Assembly (NCBI GenBank): GCA_027924645.1 | Contig: BSBN01001687.1 | Coordinates: 2,108,001-2,172,000 of the forward strand | From: Cunninghamia lanceolata | Lineage: Eukaryota; Streptophyta; Pinopsida; Cupressales; Cupressaceae | DNA: 64,000 nucleotides | Direction of reading: 5' to 3' | Shown here: positions 12,144 through 23,710 of the stretch, in pieces | How positions within the stretch are numbered: position 1 is the stretch's first letter | Layout: the number at the start of each line of letters is the position of its first letter | Notes under the pieces: generated by a model | What the model was told of the DNA's origin: nothing | What the model saw: the letters and a program-made list of their open reading frames with translations, nothing else | Database searches by the model: none | Program-made: the position numbers and the translations under genes

Positions 12144-12711
12144 CGACCATTGATCTATCATTGTTTTGGTCAGATTGCAAGGTATCAGTCTTTTCAAAAT
12201 TTCCAACATCATCGTTTTTGTCACCAACACTCAAGGCCATAAAAAGTGTTTCATCATTTGAATCATCATGATCCTCATCTTTTGAAGAACAACTGCTCTC
12301 TATGGAATATAGGCTTCTTTTGAATTTGTCTTTCTTGTTACCACCCCTTGATTCTTTAAAAGGACATTTAGAAGAAAAATGGCCAATCTTTCCACAATTA
12401 AAACATTTGAAAGGTAACTTACATTTGTATTTGCCCGTGCCTTTCTTCAAGGTTCTTACAAAGTTTGCTTCTACCTCTCATCAAGGTCATCATCTTGATT
12501 AGCTGCTTCATTTTCTGTCTTCTTACTAGCTTTGAATGTTGCTTCCTTCTTTGGGGCACCTTTGTCAAATTCTCTCATTTCAAAGGCTGTGAGTGAGCCA
12601 AACAATTGATCTATTGTATATTTATCCAAATCCTAAGATTCCTCAATAGCAGACACCTTATGACTATAAGACTTAGGAAGAGATCTTAGAACCTTCTTCA
12701 AAATGTCATGC
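12144..12711 (-). pseudogene. Ty1/copia gag remnant interrupted by Tat-1
   Basis: On the minus strand this reads as the middle and end of a copia Gag: KKVLRSLPKSYSHKVSAIEE (about 12700-12640), DQLFGSLTAFEMREFDKGAP, then the CCHC zinc knuckle CFNCGKIGHFSSKC (about 12410-12370) and an acidic tail (SSKDEDHDDSNDETLFMALS). The same blocks occur in Copia-1 at 50185-50690. In-frame stops and small shifts are present (for example near 12635). The start of gag is missing: similarity ends at about 12711, where AT-rich DNA begins. Bases 12144-12148 are the right copy of the Tat-1 target-site duplication. Confidence 0.88.
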
Positions 12712-13734
12712 CCATATCAGGCCCACCTGTATGTCGTCCATACAAGTGGGCAAAAATGGTGGAAATATTTTTTTCCCTAAAGGAAATGCATTAATTATGA
12801 AACTACATTACAGGTCTACCTAAAGTCCACTTAGTGCGGTGACCACATATTGGTTTGGTGAAGAAAGTTCTTTATTTTGCAAGTGACCTAACAACCAAAT
12901 TTTCAAGTTTAGACCACTTAGGAAGATTTAGGTATATCGTTAAGCATAGTGTTCTAAGTTATTTATTTAAATAAAATCAATTAATTTATCCACCATTGAT
13001 TTATTTTCTTAACCAAAGTTATAAAACACTAATGAATTAAATGCATAAGTTAATTTTTAAATTAAATTAATAAAGGACATAGTTAATTTAATATTACATA
13101 ATAACACTCAATTCACAAATTTGAAATGTAAAACATATAATATCAATTACTACTTTCAATATACAACATTAACTAAAGCATTTCATTTAAAACTAAATTC
13201 TTTTAGTAAATAACTAATTTCCTTCGTAATGTCAATTTGATTTTTTAAGAATAAAATAATAAAACAATTTAAATCATTCTAATTCAAGTCTTATACTTTA
13301 AAACAATAAAGCAACTTTTTCCATAAATTAATTTTCTTTTCTAATTTCTAAAACGGAAACTTCCTTTTTATTTCAATAAAAAAATAAATGCTTTCTTTTT
13401 TGTTTATAGAATAAAGCTAATTATTTGTTTTAAAAATAATAGAACAAATCTAAAATGCATTGTCTTTTTGCATAACTAAATACTTTTCCTATAATTCTAT
13501 GTTTTTTCCCTTTCTAATAAACTAATAAATCTAATTCCTTTTTTCATAAATCTAATCCTTTTCTTTTTAAAACAATAAATTTGTTCCTCTATGTTCAAAA
13601 TAATAAAACAAAGCTATTATAGAAATACTATAACCATTATCATTGTTTTATAATAAAAATAAATCGATTTATGAATTTACTGTGTAACATACAAATGCAT
13701 TAAAATACAATTATGATTATATATATATATATAT
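12712..13734. other. AT-rich non-coding stretch, origin unknown
   Basis: No open frame or recognisable element. It begins with a strong inverted repeat at 12721-12751 (arms GCCCAC+TGTATG and CATACA+GTGGGC, five-base loop TCGTC). The rest is very AT-rich with many AATAAAA-like words, and ends in an (AT)n run at about 13718-13734 against the TRIM. It may be a truncated LTR, but no boundary or second copy was seen. Confidence 0.5.
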
Positions 13735-13893
13735 AGTTAGAAAGATGGTTGCCGTTGGACCAACAGATCGACTTGTTAATGCCCGATACAACCGCCAGAG
13801 TTAATGAATCCACAGGAGGTGGTTAAGCCTTGTCACAAACCCAAGCGTTGCTCTACACAACACAATAAGACCAAGGGTGCACACCTTGCAACA
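13735..13893 (-). repeat. TRIM-1 3' LTR
   Basis: 159-bp copy of 13952-14110 with scattered substitutions. The last base on the sense strand is T instead of A. Confidence 0.92.
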
Positions 13894-13951
13894 ATCCTCC
13901 CCCCAGCGCAAGCGAGGAGTTTGAACTTGTGACCCAGGCTCTGATACCAAT

Positions 13952-14110
13952 TGTTAGCAAGATGGTTGCTATTGCATCAAAAGATCAACCTGTTAATGCC
14001 TGATACAACTGCTAGAGTTAATGAATCCACGGGAGGTGGTTAAACCTTGTCACGAACCCAAGCATTGTGCTACACAACACAAAGAGACCAAGGGCACACA
14101 CCTTGCAACA
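13952..14110 (-). repeat. TRIM-1 5' LTR
   Basis: 159-bp LTR with intact TG...CA ends on the minus strand. The PBS follows after two bases. Confidence 0.92.
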
Positions 14111-14192
14111 ATTTTTTCCTAGTTTAACCATGATATTAAATTCAAATTATTGGAATAGTAGGAGCCATCTACATATTATGCCTTGTGTGACT
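14111..14192 (-). pseudogene. Gypsy RNase H remnant (continuation of 29300-31880)
   Basis: On the minus strand this reads VTQGIICRWLLLFQ, then EFNIMVKLGKN, the region of gypsy RNase H just before the integrase linker. It joins in sense to the block ending LKYLLNRP at 29305 once LARD-1 and one copy of its tgact duplication are removed. It is truncated on the left by TRIM-1 and AT-rich DNA, so no integrase of this host element is visible. Confidence 0.8.
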
Positions 14193-17076
14193 TGGTGAAT
14201 CCCTCCCCATGTTTTCTTTGTTCTCTAGTCTTAAACCCTAAATATTGGCCTAATTTGTGATTTAGAAGCTTAAACTCTAAGCTCTAAAGCCTTTTCAAAA
14301 GCCTTTGAGATAATTTTAAGTTGACTTGTGATAGGTGGTCACCCCAAACTTAATTTGCGACTTAATGTCCATAGCTTCATTTGTGACTAACCTCTTTCAT
14401 GCAAAGTATTAAAGATAGGTGGATGTCTATCGTGGTATCGTAGGCATCCAATTTTTTGGGTTTGTTAGCTTTGTACTAGTGCGATGACTTTTGATTTCAG
14501 ATTGACATGCCCATGTTTTTGTTTGCCACTCAGAATTGCTACGTGCATGTTTTATGTTAGATCACACTAGCACATTACAGAGAGGTGCTAAGGAATATTC
14601 CCTGCGATGTTGCGATGATATGATAATTGTGAGGCGAGACCCAAATTTGTCTTGAAGGAAGTTGAGCAAGCACATAGCGTGTGAGCATGGATGTAGTAGT
14701 GTGGGTCCCCGCCAGGCTTGCTCTGTTGCGATGAGGTGACATGTGGAGAAGTCATGGTCTGTTGATTGAAAAGGATTTCTTTATTGTCATTTCTAGATTG
14801 GTTGATGGACTCTATTCAATTTTCAACTAATAATCTTATTTTGATATGTTCCAAATCAACGGTTCAGGTTCAAATTTTGAAACAACAGTAACATGACACA
14901 TTTTCTCAGGTTTTTGAAATTATTAGCTATGTTCTTATGTGAGATGGATGATGCGGCTTGAGTATGTGAGAAGATGATTTGAAAATCAACACCTTTCTCA
15001 AGTAATTCTTAATACTTAGTTTGATCTTGGTACATGAACCAGACCTTTGTTGTCTATGTGAAAGGCATTTTTAGTTAGGTGACATTAATCTGTTCCTCTA
15101 TTTCATGCTTCAGAGGGTGTGGACAGGTCATTAAGGATCTCTAGATATGAATTCAAATAAGATGAGTCTTCAAACACCTGAAGTGAAATTAAGGAAGTTG
15201 TTGGAAAATGGAAATTGCTCAGATAAAGGACCTCCATTCATTCTTTCTATAAATGGAAGTGTTCCCATAAATTGTTCAGATCAATTGCCATCATGGGTAC
15301 TATGCGAAATACTTCCTTGCAATTCTTATCTTGTATTCCCCTGTTCTCTTGGCTGCAAGTCTGTTCATTCCAAATTAAGGAAGAAATAGGTACTGACTAT
15401 TAGAATGGGAGGAATTAGAAAGGATGTGAGTATTTGGCTACAACAGTCTTGCCATTTTCCTAGAACCATAACTGAGTAGTATCATTCTGGTGGGAGACTG
15501 GTCAGATCATCCAAATACTCCAACTGCATGAAGTTATTTCCCAGAGGTAGGCCAACTGAACATAATTACTGAGAACCCTACCAGGACTGGCATTCAAGAG
15601 TGCGGGATGAGAGATATCAGGTTTCTCTAGCGTCATTCTTCCCTTTGATGACCTTCATCAAGGACATCAATAGAGGGAGGGTATCATGTTTTCATGCCAA
15701 GGAGCACAATATAAAATCATGACTCTGTTCTTAGATTCAAAGAAGTCCTAGCCTCAACAAGGATGATGTTTCCTGGTTTGACTATGGGTTATGCCTCGGT
15801 GATTCCAGCTTTTATATCTCCAGTGGACGAGTTTTGAAGGGGTAAGGAGTTGTTTTTCCTTCCTAACAACCCTTCATATGAGCTTGAGTACTGGATAAAG
15901 AGGGGACATCTATTTTTTACTACCTAGGAGGACTTTTATCCAATAAGAACATTTTGGAACAAGGAATTGGATAAAAGAGGGTGTCTGCCAATCAAAGCAA
16001 GGATGTAGTTTACTAAGTCACAAATATTAAATGCATTGTAACTAAAAAAGTTGTACTAAAAAATCCTGGCCGACATAGTTTGCCTATTTAAAAGGGTTTC
16101 AAATGTCATAGGAGAGAGAGGTGATAGAGGATAGAGAAGAGAAAATAACATAGAATAGGAGGGAAATTTCAATTCTGGGCTTTGGATATGAGTTATCCAC
16201 ATCTTGGGGAGTGATTTCAGTAATAGATGAGTAGGTGTGTTGTCAAGATTACAGAGTAGAATCTTGCCTGCATATAAATAAAATTCTTGTATGACCATTT
16301 TCAATTTAGATTGCAATATATGAATAACACTATATGTGTGTGTTTCTTGCAATTGTCTCCTTGAATGTATGCATTTCTTTTGTGAATGAATGAATCAAGG
16401 ATTCTAGACTTCACTTATACACATTTGTTGTACTGAATGTTTTTGTTTACTTCTTCTAATCAAGGATTGGATTAAACATGCTTTAAGCAAAACATAGGAA
16501 GTGATGTATTACATTAGGGATTAGTGAAGAAGAGTTGCAAGAAATACTTTTTCTTGGGTGTGTCATTGCAATTCATTGATACAGATATACCCTCTAAATT
16601 TTAAGTTCTGTTGTCATAAAAGGGACATTTGCAGTGTGGAATTTTTACTCTGTTACCCTGATAAGGCACCGATCAAGAAATGTATTTGCCCAAGGGTCCA
16701 GAAGTGATAAGAATTTAAGAGACAAATCTTTTGAATCATTACAATTTATGTTTTATTTTAGTGTAGGTGTTGCATGTTCTCAAGATAAACCGTGAAGATA
16801 ATCCAAGAATATTTCCAGTCTAGGATTAATCTTACAAATCTTGGTGCATATTTGTGAGAACATATCTGCGTTGTTGTAATGAAAAATACATTTGATACTA
16901 TTATAGTAATGGACACCCCTAGGTTTGGTAGAGCCTGAAGTGTAGGGGAGATAAGTGTAGATATTTTCCCACCTTGTTGAACAATGTCTCACTCTATTGG
17001 CTAGGTCTCCATTGAACTTGATCATAAGAAGTGGCAAATCTTTAGAGTTTGATGTGTGAAGATTTGGGAACCAACA
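14193..17076 (+). repeat. LARD-1 5' LTR
   Basis: Direct repeat of 26404-29299. It starts TGGTGAATCC and ends GGAACCAACA. Short open frames inside (for example 15147-15389) are broken in the other copy and are not genes. Confidence 0.93.
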
Positions 17077-17080
17077 TAAT

Positions 17081-17098
17081 TGGTGACTCTATTGGGGA
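17081..17098 (+). promoter_or_regulatory. LARD-1 primer binding site
   Basis: TGGTGACTCTATTGGGGA lies four bases after the 5' LTR. It differs from the Tat-1 PBS at two positions, which suggests the same primer tRNA class. Confidence 0.75.
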
Positions 17099-17476
17099 AA
17101 AGCTTAGTTATCTAGTTGGAAGAGTCAATAGGTAGTCTATTCTAAATTTTAGGGTTAGATATTGAAGGTATTGTAGTAGGGGCTCTGCTGGAGGGATCAA
17201 CCCAGAAAAATTTACTAACATTTAGTCCTCTTTTTGAGGTGGCAACTCTAAATTCATTTAAGGCTACAATACAATCCCAGGTACCATATCTTGTCCATAC
17301 TTTAAAGAAAGGTGTCAAAAATGAATTGCTTAATTGGTGAAAGGTACAAAGCTTTGAATTTAAATGGTATTAATGGTTACCCAAATGCTATCCCTAGTGA
17401 AATCAGAAAATATTTTCCAAAATATAGTGGGAAGAATTATGAATAAACAAACAAGCATCTATAAGTTTTTTGTGAC

Positions 17477-17839
17477 TTGATAAGAGACTATGAGATTAAA
17501 GATGAGGATGTTTTTATGAAACTCTTTGTTCAATCATTAAAGGATGATGCCAGGGATTGGTTTTCTTTCTTACCTAAATGTTCTATCTCTTCATGGTCCA
17601 AGTTGAAGGTTGCATTTCTAGAACAATTTGGTGAGAGATTCGATATGGTTTCATTGGTAACTGATTTTATGACAATTCAAAAGGAGTGTGAATCATTGGA
17701 TGTTTTCAATTTAAGGTTTTCAAAAGTAATTAGAGATATCCTAGAATATATAAGACCAAATGATGCATTCTATTTAGTTATATATTTGGGTGCATTAGAA
17801 GAAGAAATGAGTTATATGCTAAGGGATAAGGAACCTGCT
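17477..17839 (+). pseudogene. LARD-1 Gag, first part (interrupted by Chromo-1)
   Basis: This is the capsid core of a Tat-like Gag, with the signatures DEDVFMKLFVQSLKDDARDW, CSISSWSKLKVAFLEQFGE and MSYMLRDKEPA. It aligns by eye with the Tat-1 gag through DVFM.LF.QSL..DARDW and LRDK.P. The frame is cut exactly at the ctgct duplication (17835-17839) by Chromo-1 and resumes at 24977 with TLCQAFAGAIDIDNN, matching SLRDAFRIATNIENN of Tat-1. Upstream (17320-17476), MNCLIGERYKALNLNGINGY-like sequence may be the N-terminus, interrupted by a stop near 17444. Confidence 0.88.
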
Positions 17840-19097
17840 TGATGGGGAGCGCACAGTGGTAACATAGACAAAATCAACTTTGTTTTCTGTCGGCAAGACT
17901 CCACCTACTGGCCACCGATACATCCCGATTGGTTAGATAACCGTCGGTTAGAATGACTTTCTTAAGTTTCTTCGAAGTCTTAGTCACTTCGATGTGAGGT
18001 TCAACACTCCTTGCCTATCAGCAAGAAAATCACCATCGGTCATCTTTGAACTTGTCACTCCGACGTCGCAACTCTTCCCGATGGGTGACTCTACGCTTCT
18101 TGCCTATCGACAAGAAAAATGCTATTGGCTACTTTAGATTCTACTTCGCTAATACATCAATCACTCCAATGTCACCTTTGACCTTCACTTGTCGGCAAGA
18201 CAATTACTATCGATCACGTTAGAATTTGCTTCGTCAATACGCCGATGGCATTTGTCTTCGGTGAGACTTTTCTCATCAGAGAGCACTTACAAACTCTGGC
18301 CGATGTGCTGATAGACCAACTCCCTCGGCGAGACTTGTCCTGTCGGTGGGACTTACTCTGGAGTTGCTAATACACCGATAGACTTCCCGCGCTCGTCTTC
18401 GGCAAGATTGCCTGACTTCGGCGGACTTGTTTTGAGTCCCAGCTATACGCTGATGCACAGTTTATTTTCTCCCTCTTCAACCGAACCCTAGCACATGGAG
18501 ATGCTAGGTCAACCTACTATGCAAAACATTATGTCTGGATCCTCTGCACTGTCGAACATAAAAACAAAACAAGAAAACAAAAACAAATACTGTACAACGA
18601 AGCCATTCCACTGATTTCAACAAAAATTGTACCAGTGGAATGCTTCATGAAGACATACTGCAACAATGGAAAACACATAAAGAATAGGAATCTTCAGTTA
18701 TACAAATTACAGTTACAGAGAACGGAAACCAAATTGACGAAACAAAATAGTTTTATTTCTCCTTAGAACAATACACAATCACCCACACACTTCTTCTCCT
18801 TCTCTTTAGATAGTTCCTTCCTCTGGTTGTTATCAACTCAACTTGCCAGGAGTTAGAAAACCAACCATTGCAAACAGTTGGGAGACCAACTGATCCAAAA
18901 CTACTTCAAACTGTCCTACTGCCTTGTTTTGGCACTATGTGATTACAATATGACAAAAGTGTGTTTTAAGTCACTTTGGACTTACAAAAATGGGTTCTAG
19001 GTCCTAAAAGACTTAGAGACAAATAGAAATGAAAATGCATTGGTCAAATAGACCTTATTGCAAAAGAAAATAGGATTTTCTAGGTGCTCCTGGACCA
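17840..19097 (-). repeat. Chromo-1 3' LTR
   Basis: Direct repeat of 23711-24971. Rich in the words CCGATA/TATCGG and CGGCAAGA across about 17890-18450. Confidence 0.94.
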
Positions 19098-19920
19098 TAC
19101 TCCCCGGGTGAAAGTTATCTCAAGTCCTCTTAGAGACTAACTGCTGCAAATCACCACCCTACTTTTTGATGTCTTCTTCTAGCATCCATGTGGCTTCTGA
19201 GTCTGGAAGTCCTTGCCATTTGACTAAGTGCTCAAAATAGGTCTAATTTCTTGTCTTCTTGGTTGTCCTGCTATCCAAGATGCACTCCATTTTAGGTGGT
19301 TCCCTTGGTGGTAAGTGTTGCACCCACTCTTCATTGTCTTGTACAGAATCTTCTGTACCTTCTCCTGTATCAGGACTCCTATTTAATGTTAGATCAACAA
19401 CATTGAATATAGGGGAAATAGAAATATCATCAGGGAGTTCAATTTTGTAAGCATTAGGACCATATTTCTCTAAAATCTTACAAGGTCCAATTTTTCTCAT
19501 CATCAACTTGCTGTGGCTTCCCTTGGGTAGTCTGTTCTTGTTGAGATGAACCATGACCATATCTCCTATTTGGTACTGCACATCCCTTCTCCTTTGATCC
19601 ACTCTAGCCTTGATCTTCTGACTATTCTTGTGTAGAGTATCTCTGACTTGTTGATGGATCTCTTTCATAGCCTCTGCAAATGTATCAACATGTCCACTCC
19701 TTTTCTCTAACCCTTGAACATCTCTCAATTCAAAAATTCCTCTAGGATGACTACCATAGACAAATTCAAAAGGACTTAGACCTGTACTTCTTTTTGTAGA
19801 ATCATTATAGGCATATTCTGCTTGTGGGAGTACCTCATCCCAACTAGCTCCATGTTCTCTTGTCAAACATCTTAGCAGATTGCCTAATGACCTATTCACA
19901 ACCTCAATTTGGCCATCAGT
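19098..19920 (-). pseudogene. Chromo-1 integrase C-terminus and chromodomain
   Basis: The minus-strand open stretch 19899-19243 carries the end of the integrase core (glutamate motif GQIEVVNRSLG near 19905, YAYNDSTKRSTGLSPFEFVY) and the GPY/F-type module (YQIGDMVMVHL, MMRKIGPCKILEKYGPNAYK). After a TAG near 19243 the frame continues as TYFEHLVKWQG and then ATWMLEEDI to about 19165. That is a chromodomain (aromatic Y/F, W in VKWQG, TW), expected to target integration to modified histones. Past it, the polypurine-like GGGGAGTA precedes the 3' LTR at 19098-19105. Confidence 0.9.
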
Positions 19921-20676
19921 CTAAGGATGATAGGCTGAACTAAAAGACAAATTTGTACCCAATCTTTTCCACAAGATTCTCCAAAAATGTCCCACAAATT
20001 TGTTGTCTCTGTCAGATACAATACTCAAAGGCAATCCATGAATCTTGACAATTTCTTTAAAGAACAAGCCTGCAATGTAACTAGCATCATTAGTGGTTTT
20101 ACAAGAAATAAAGTGAGCCATCTTGCTGAACCTGTCTACCACAACAAACACACTATCATAACCTATCCTTGTCTTTGGTATGGGCAAAGGTTGGTATAGT
20201 CTTGCATTGGTTGAGACCCCCTTTGCTCTCTGGCAAATCATACAACTCTCAATAAACCTTCTGATATCAGATTGCATCCTTGGCCAAAAGTAAAATCTTC
20301 TTACTAGATCTAAGGTTTTATTGAGCCCAAAATGTACTCCTAAACCACCACTATGTTTCTCCTTCACTATATTATCCCTCATTGAATACTTAGGGATACA
20401 TAGTTGACTCCCTTTAAACAAAAGTCCATCCTGCAATGTATAATATGAAAATTCACTGTGGAAAGTATTGGAAAACTCACTGCATACCTTGTAAATCTCC
20501 TTGAAATCTTGGTCCTCTTCATACAATCCTTTGAGTGCCTCAACACCCATGCTTTGTAGCTGCACTTCTTGTACTGTCAACACCCTTTTGCTTAAAGCAT
20601 CAGCAACCTTATTGGTTATCCCCTTCTTATGTTTGATGATGAAGGTGTATGCTTGAAGACTTTCCACCCAATTCAT
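19921..20676 (-). pseudogene. Chromo-1 RNase H end, zinc finger and integrase core with deletion
   Basis: Minus strand. KGITNKVADALSKRV is the end of RNase H. The HHCC region follows (EKHSGGLGVHFGLNKT, then CMICQRAKG near 20235). The core begins LPIPKTRIGYDSVFVVVD. Compared with Chromo-2 (LPIPNRPWECLSMDFV and so on), 16 residues are missing at about 20172, including the first catalytic Asp (in SMDFV). The second Asp is present in SIVSDRDNKF. A TAG at 19921-19923 follows YHP, where Chromo-2 has Gln. The enzyme cannot be active without the first Asp. Confidence 0.9.
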
Positions 20677-20697
20677 GTGTCTATGACTAAGCTTTTC

Positions 20698-21801
20698 CTA
20701 TTCATTCAAAAAATTGAGAGCATGATTGTTAGTGCATACAATAAATTCTTTAGGAAGCAAGTAGTTCCTCCATTTTTTCAGAGCTTGTACCATGGCATAC
20801 AACTCTAAATCATAAGAGGAGTACTTCCTCTTAGCTTCATTCAATTTTTCACTGAAAAAGGCTACTGGTCTGCCTTCTTGGCTCAACATTGCTCCTATGG
20901 CCAGCCCACTTGCATCACATTCAATGGTGAAGACCTTATTGAAATCAGGAAGTACTAAGATAGGATACTCAACAAATTTCTTCTTTAGACTTTCAAAACT
21001 CTGATCTGCCTCTTTTGTCCACACAAACTTCATCTTACCTCCACCCTTGATGGTCTCTAACATAGGTGCAAAAATATAACTGTAGTTCCTAATGAATTTT
21101 CTATAAAATGTGGCCAAACCATGAAAACTTTTGACCTCTCCTGTTGTCTTGGGTGCAGGCCAATTCAAAATAGCTTCTATCTTGGAAGAATCCATTTTCA
21201 AATCACCCTTAGAGATGACAAAGCCTAGGTAAATCAATTCTTGTTTCATGAAGTCACACTTTTCCAAGTTTATCATTAACTTCTGATCTTGTAGCCTCTT
21301 CAAGGCTATCTCCAAATGTTTCAAGTGTTCTTCCTTGCTCTTACTGAACACCAAGATATCATCAAGGTAGACTACCACAAATTTCCCTATGAACTGCTGC
21401 AACACCTCATTCATTAGTCTCATAAAGGTGCTAGGGGCATTTGAAAGACCAAAAGGAATCATAAGCCACTCATACAACCCTTCATTGGTTTTGGATGTTG
21501 TCTTCCACTCATCTCCCTCTCTTATTCGTATTTGGTGATACCCACTGTTTAAGTCGATCTTGGAGAAATAAGTAGCCCCTCCCAAACAATCCATTAGATC
21601 TTCTATTCTAGGAATAAGAAACCTATACCTAATGGTTATCCTATTTATGGCCCTAGAATCGGTACAAAGCCTCCATCTCCCATCCTTCTTTGGGGCTAAA
21701 ATAGTAGGTACTGCACATGGGCTAAGGCTCTTCCTTATCAGCCCTTTGTTTAGGAGTTCTTGAATCTGATTTGCTATCTCTTCATTCTGCTGAGGGGTCA
21801 T
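20698..21801 (-). pseudogene. Chromo-1 reverse transcriptase and RNase H
   Basis: The 367-codon open stretch on the minus strand covers RT from [17 protein letters not shown] through [45 protein letters not shown] and the catalytic [17 protein letters not shown] (about 21360-21390), then RNase H from [15 protein letters not shown] to [17 protein letters not shown]. The catalytic YLDD and the RNase H Asp are intact. A TAG at 20698-20700 stands where Chromo-2 has Gln (LNGQEKLSHRHM). The reading frame is shared with the integrase stretch below. Confidence 0.93.
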
Positions 21802-21902
21802 TTTATATGCTGCCTTATTAGGAAGTACTGCTCCTGGTATGAGGTCTGTCTAGTGGCTAATATCTCTGACAAGTGGTAGGGAATTAGGTATGTCTGTTGC
21901 AA

Positions 21903-22880
21903 TCACTCCTTTGTAACTTCAAGCAGATCTCTGACCTCCTTAGGTCCTACTTCCCTCACACTTTCCTTCCTTTCCCCCTTAGGCTTCACAATCAAATCAA
22001 AACCTACTCCACCACCTTCCTTTAATGTGTCCATGAATTCTTTTTCTCCTACCATCATTACACTAGACCCTACATGTTGTGGATCCTCTTCTACCAATGA
22101 CTGTATCCTATAAGTCACACCATCCTTTTGGAATGAGTAAGCATTCTTTTCTCCATCATGATGAGTCTTTCTATCAAACTGCCATGGTCTGCCTAACAAA
22201 AGATGGCAAGCATCCATTGGAAGGATGTCACACAATATTTTATCTCTATACCCCCAATACTGAATTCTACCCATGCTTGTTCATTGATGAGTATGTGCTG
22301 CCCCTTATTCAACCAACTAACTTTATATGGGCTGCTATGGGGTATCTTTTCTAGATTCAACTTATTCACTACTTCCAAAGATATGATATTATCAGTAGAA
22401 CCAGAGTCAATAATAACTTTACAAACCTTACCTTGGATCTTGCAGTTGATTCTAAACAAATCCCTTCTTTGAGACGGTTCAGTCTGCACTAATTCCTTGA
22501 GCAGCGTCCTCTTGATCATCAAATTTTCTCCCATCTCTGATGTTAGATTCACTTCAGGAGATGTCACACTCCTTGCATCTTCTTGAATCAAAGTGGTTCT
22601 CTTCTCACCACCATGAGAAGTTGAGGCCTTCTCTAGACACTTGTATGCCGGGTGCCCTATCTGATTGCAGTTATAACATATCATATTGGAGAACTTGGAT
22701 CCTCTACCTGATCCATTTGTCCCACCCCTTCCATTAGGCCTTCTTCCTCGGTAGCCTCCTCTACTACTTGAGTCTCCAACTTGCTCTTCTTGGTTAGAAT
22801 CACCACTAGGCCTCTGGTTAGGACTTCTTCCTCCAAAATTGCCTCTGCCTCTAAAACTTCTTCCTCCTCTACCTCTATTA
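21903..22880 (-). pseudogene. Chromo-1 nucleocapsid knuckle and aspartic protease
   Basis: Minus strand. A basic Gly/Arg-rich stretch (about 22880-22700) is followed by the CCHC knuckle CYNCNQIGHPAYKC (about 22680-22638). The protease has VIIDSGSTDNIISLEVV (about 22420-22370), where DSG is catalytic. The frame shifts near 22250 (open stretches 22684-22193 and 22274-21903) and continues as LCDILPMDACHLLLGRPWQF, the conserved C-terminal protease part, before a variable linker to the RT. Confidence 0.88.
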
Positions 22881-22886
22881 TTCTAC

Positions 22887-23657
22887 TCACTCTCTCTTTA
22901 TCTTGTCTTTAGCCCTTAAGACCATTTGGAAACACTTGTTCACTGTCTCCAGTGCTAAGATGTTGATCTCATCTTGGATGTTCATCCTTAGGCCATTCAA
23001 ATACCTTGCCACCTTCTCTGACTCTTCTTCTTGTCTCTTTGATCTGAGACTGAGTTTATGAAACTCTTGTGTGTATGCATTCACATCAAGGTCTCTCTGT
23101 CTGAGGTTCTGCAATTTCTTATACATCTGCACATTATAGTCCAGGGGTAAGAATTGTGCCTTGATTTTGGTCTTCATCCTTTCCCAGGAGGTTATCATAT
23201 TCTTCCCCTCCTTGATTCTCTCTCCTTGCTCATAATTCCACCATGCAAAAGTAGACCCCTTCAATCTTGCCTTTGCCAACTTAACCCTCTTATCATCAGG
23301 GACTTCTTTGTATTTGAAATGATTGTTCAATGCCTCAATCCAGTCAATCACCTCTTCGGCTTCCATACTTCCACTATACATAGGTAACCCATCTATGGTG
23401 TCCCTATTGACTGACTTCAAAGCATTTACAAATGTCATCTTGTCTGCTGGTATCTCCTCTGTCCTCTTATTGGTTTCATCAATTTCTATATCTCCTTCAT
23501 TGTTGTCACTTTCATCTTCCCTATCCTTACCCTTAGTTCTTTTCAACTCCTCGAGCTTGGATTCAAACATCTCTTCAATCAATTTCTTCACTACATCTTG
23601 TGACATGCTTTTAGGAGGCATCGTGTCAGCCTCTACTTCACTTTCGTTGTCTGACAT
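22887..23657 (-). pseudogene. Chromo-1 Gag
   Basis: Minus-strand gag. The ATG at 23657-23655 (MSDNESEVEADTMPPK) is preferred over the upstream in-frame one at 23690 because it matches the Chromo-2 start MSAEESEGEG. The acidic/Lys-rich N-terminus is followed by the capsid signature EVIDWIEALNNHFKYKEVPD, KGSTFAWWNYEQGERIKEG and MKTKIKAQFLPLDYNVQMYK. A TGA at 22887-22889 ends the stretch where Chromo-2 continues into its basic RGRG region. Confidence 0.92.
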
Positions 23658-23694
23658 ACACCAAGACCACACCACCTGAGTGATCTTCAAAAAT

Positions 23695-23707
23695 CACTCT
23701 GATACCA
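23695..23707 (-). promoter_or_regulatory. Chromo-1 primer binding site (tRNA-Met type)
   Basis: On the minus strand the 5' LTR ends and, three bases later, TGGTATCAGAGTG follows. It matches the 3' end complement of initiator tRNA-Met except at its end. Confidence 0.85.
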
Positions 23708-23710
23708 ATA

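Larger units (their letters stand above)
13735..14110 (-). mobile_element. TRIM-1: terminal-repeat retrotransposon in miniature, complete
   Basis: Two 159-bp direct repeats (13735-13893 and 13952-14110) flank only 58 bp. On the minus strand each LTR begins TGTTGCAAGG and ends CTTGCTAACA, with the distal copy mutated at its last base. Two bases inside the 5' LTR is a perfect tRNA-Met PBS, TGGTATCAGAGC (complement at 13938-13949). Directly before the 3' LTR is the polypurine tract GGGGGGAGGAT (complement of 13894-13904). It has no coding capacity, so it must have moved using another element's proteins. A matching target-site duplication is not visible (tatat left, atttt right). Its right flank is the RNase H of the gypsy host. 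Confidence 0.92.

Noticed and set aside
13735..14110. TRIM-1 as a Cassandra element with 5S rRNA-like LTRs
   Set aside because: Only a 7-base word (GCTTGGG) resembles 5S box A. The rest of the 5S promoter is missing and the LTR is shorter than in Cassandra.
15147..15389. 80-codon frame in the LARD-1 5' LTR
   Set aside because: The corresponding part of the 3' LTR (about 27358 on) is shifted by indels, so the frame is not conserved.
22681..22890. 69-codon Glu/Val-rich minus-strand frame
   Set aside because: It is a shifted reading of the Chromo-1 Gly/Arg-rich gag tail.
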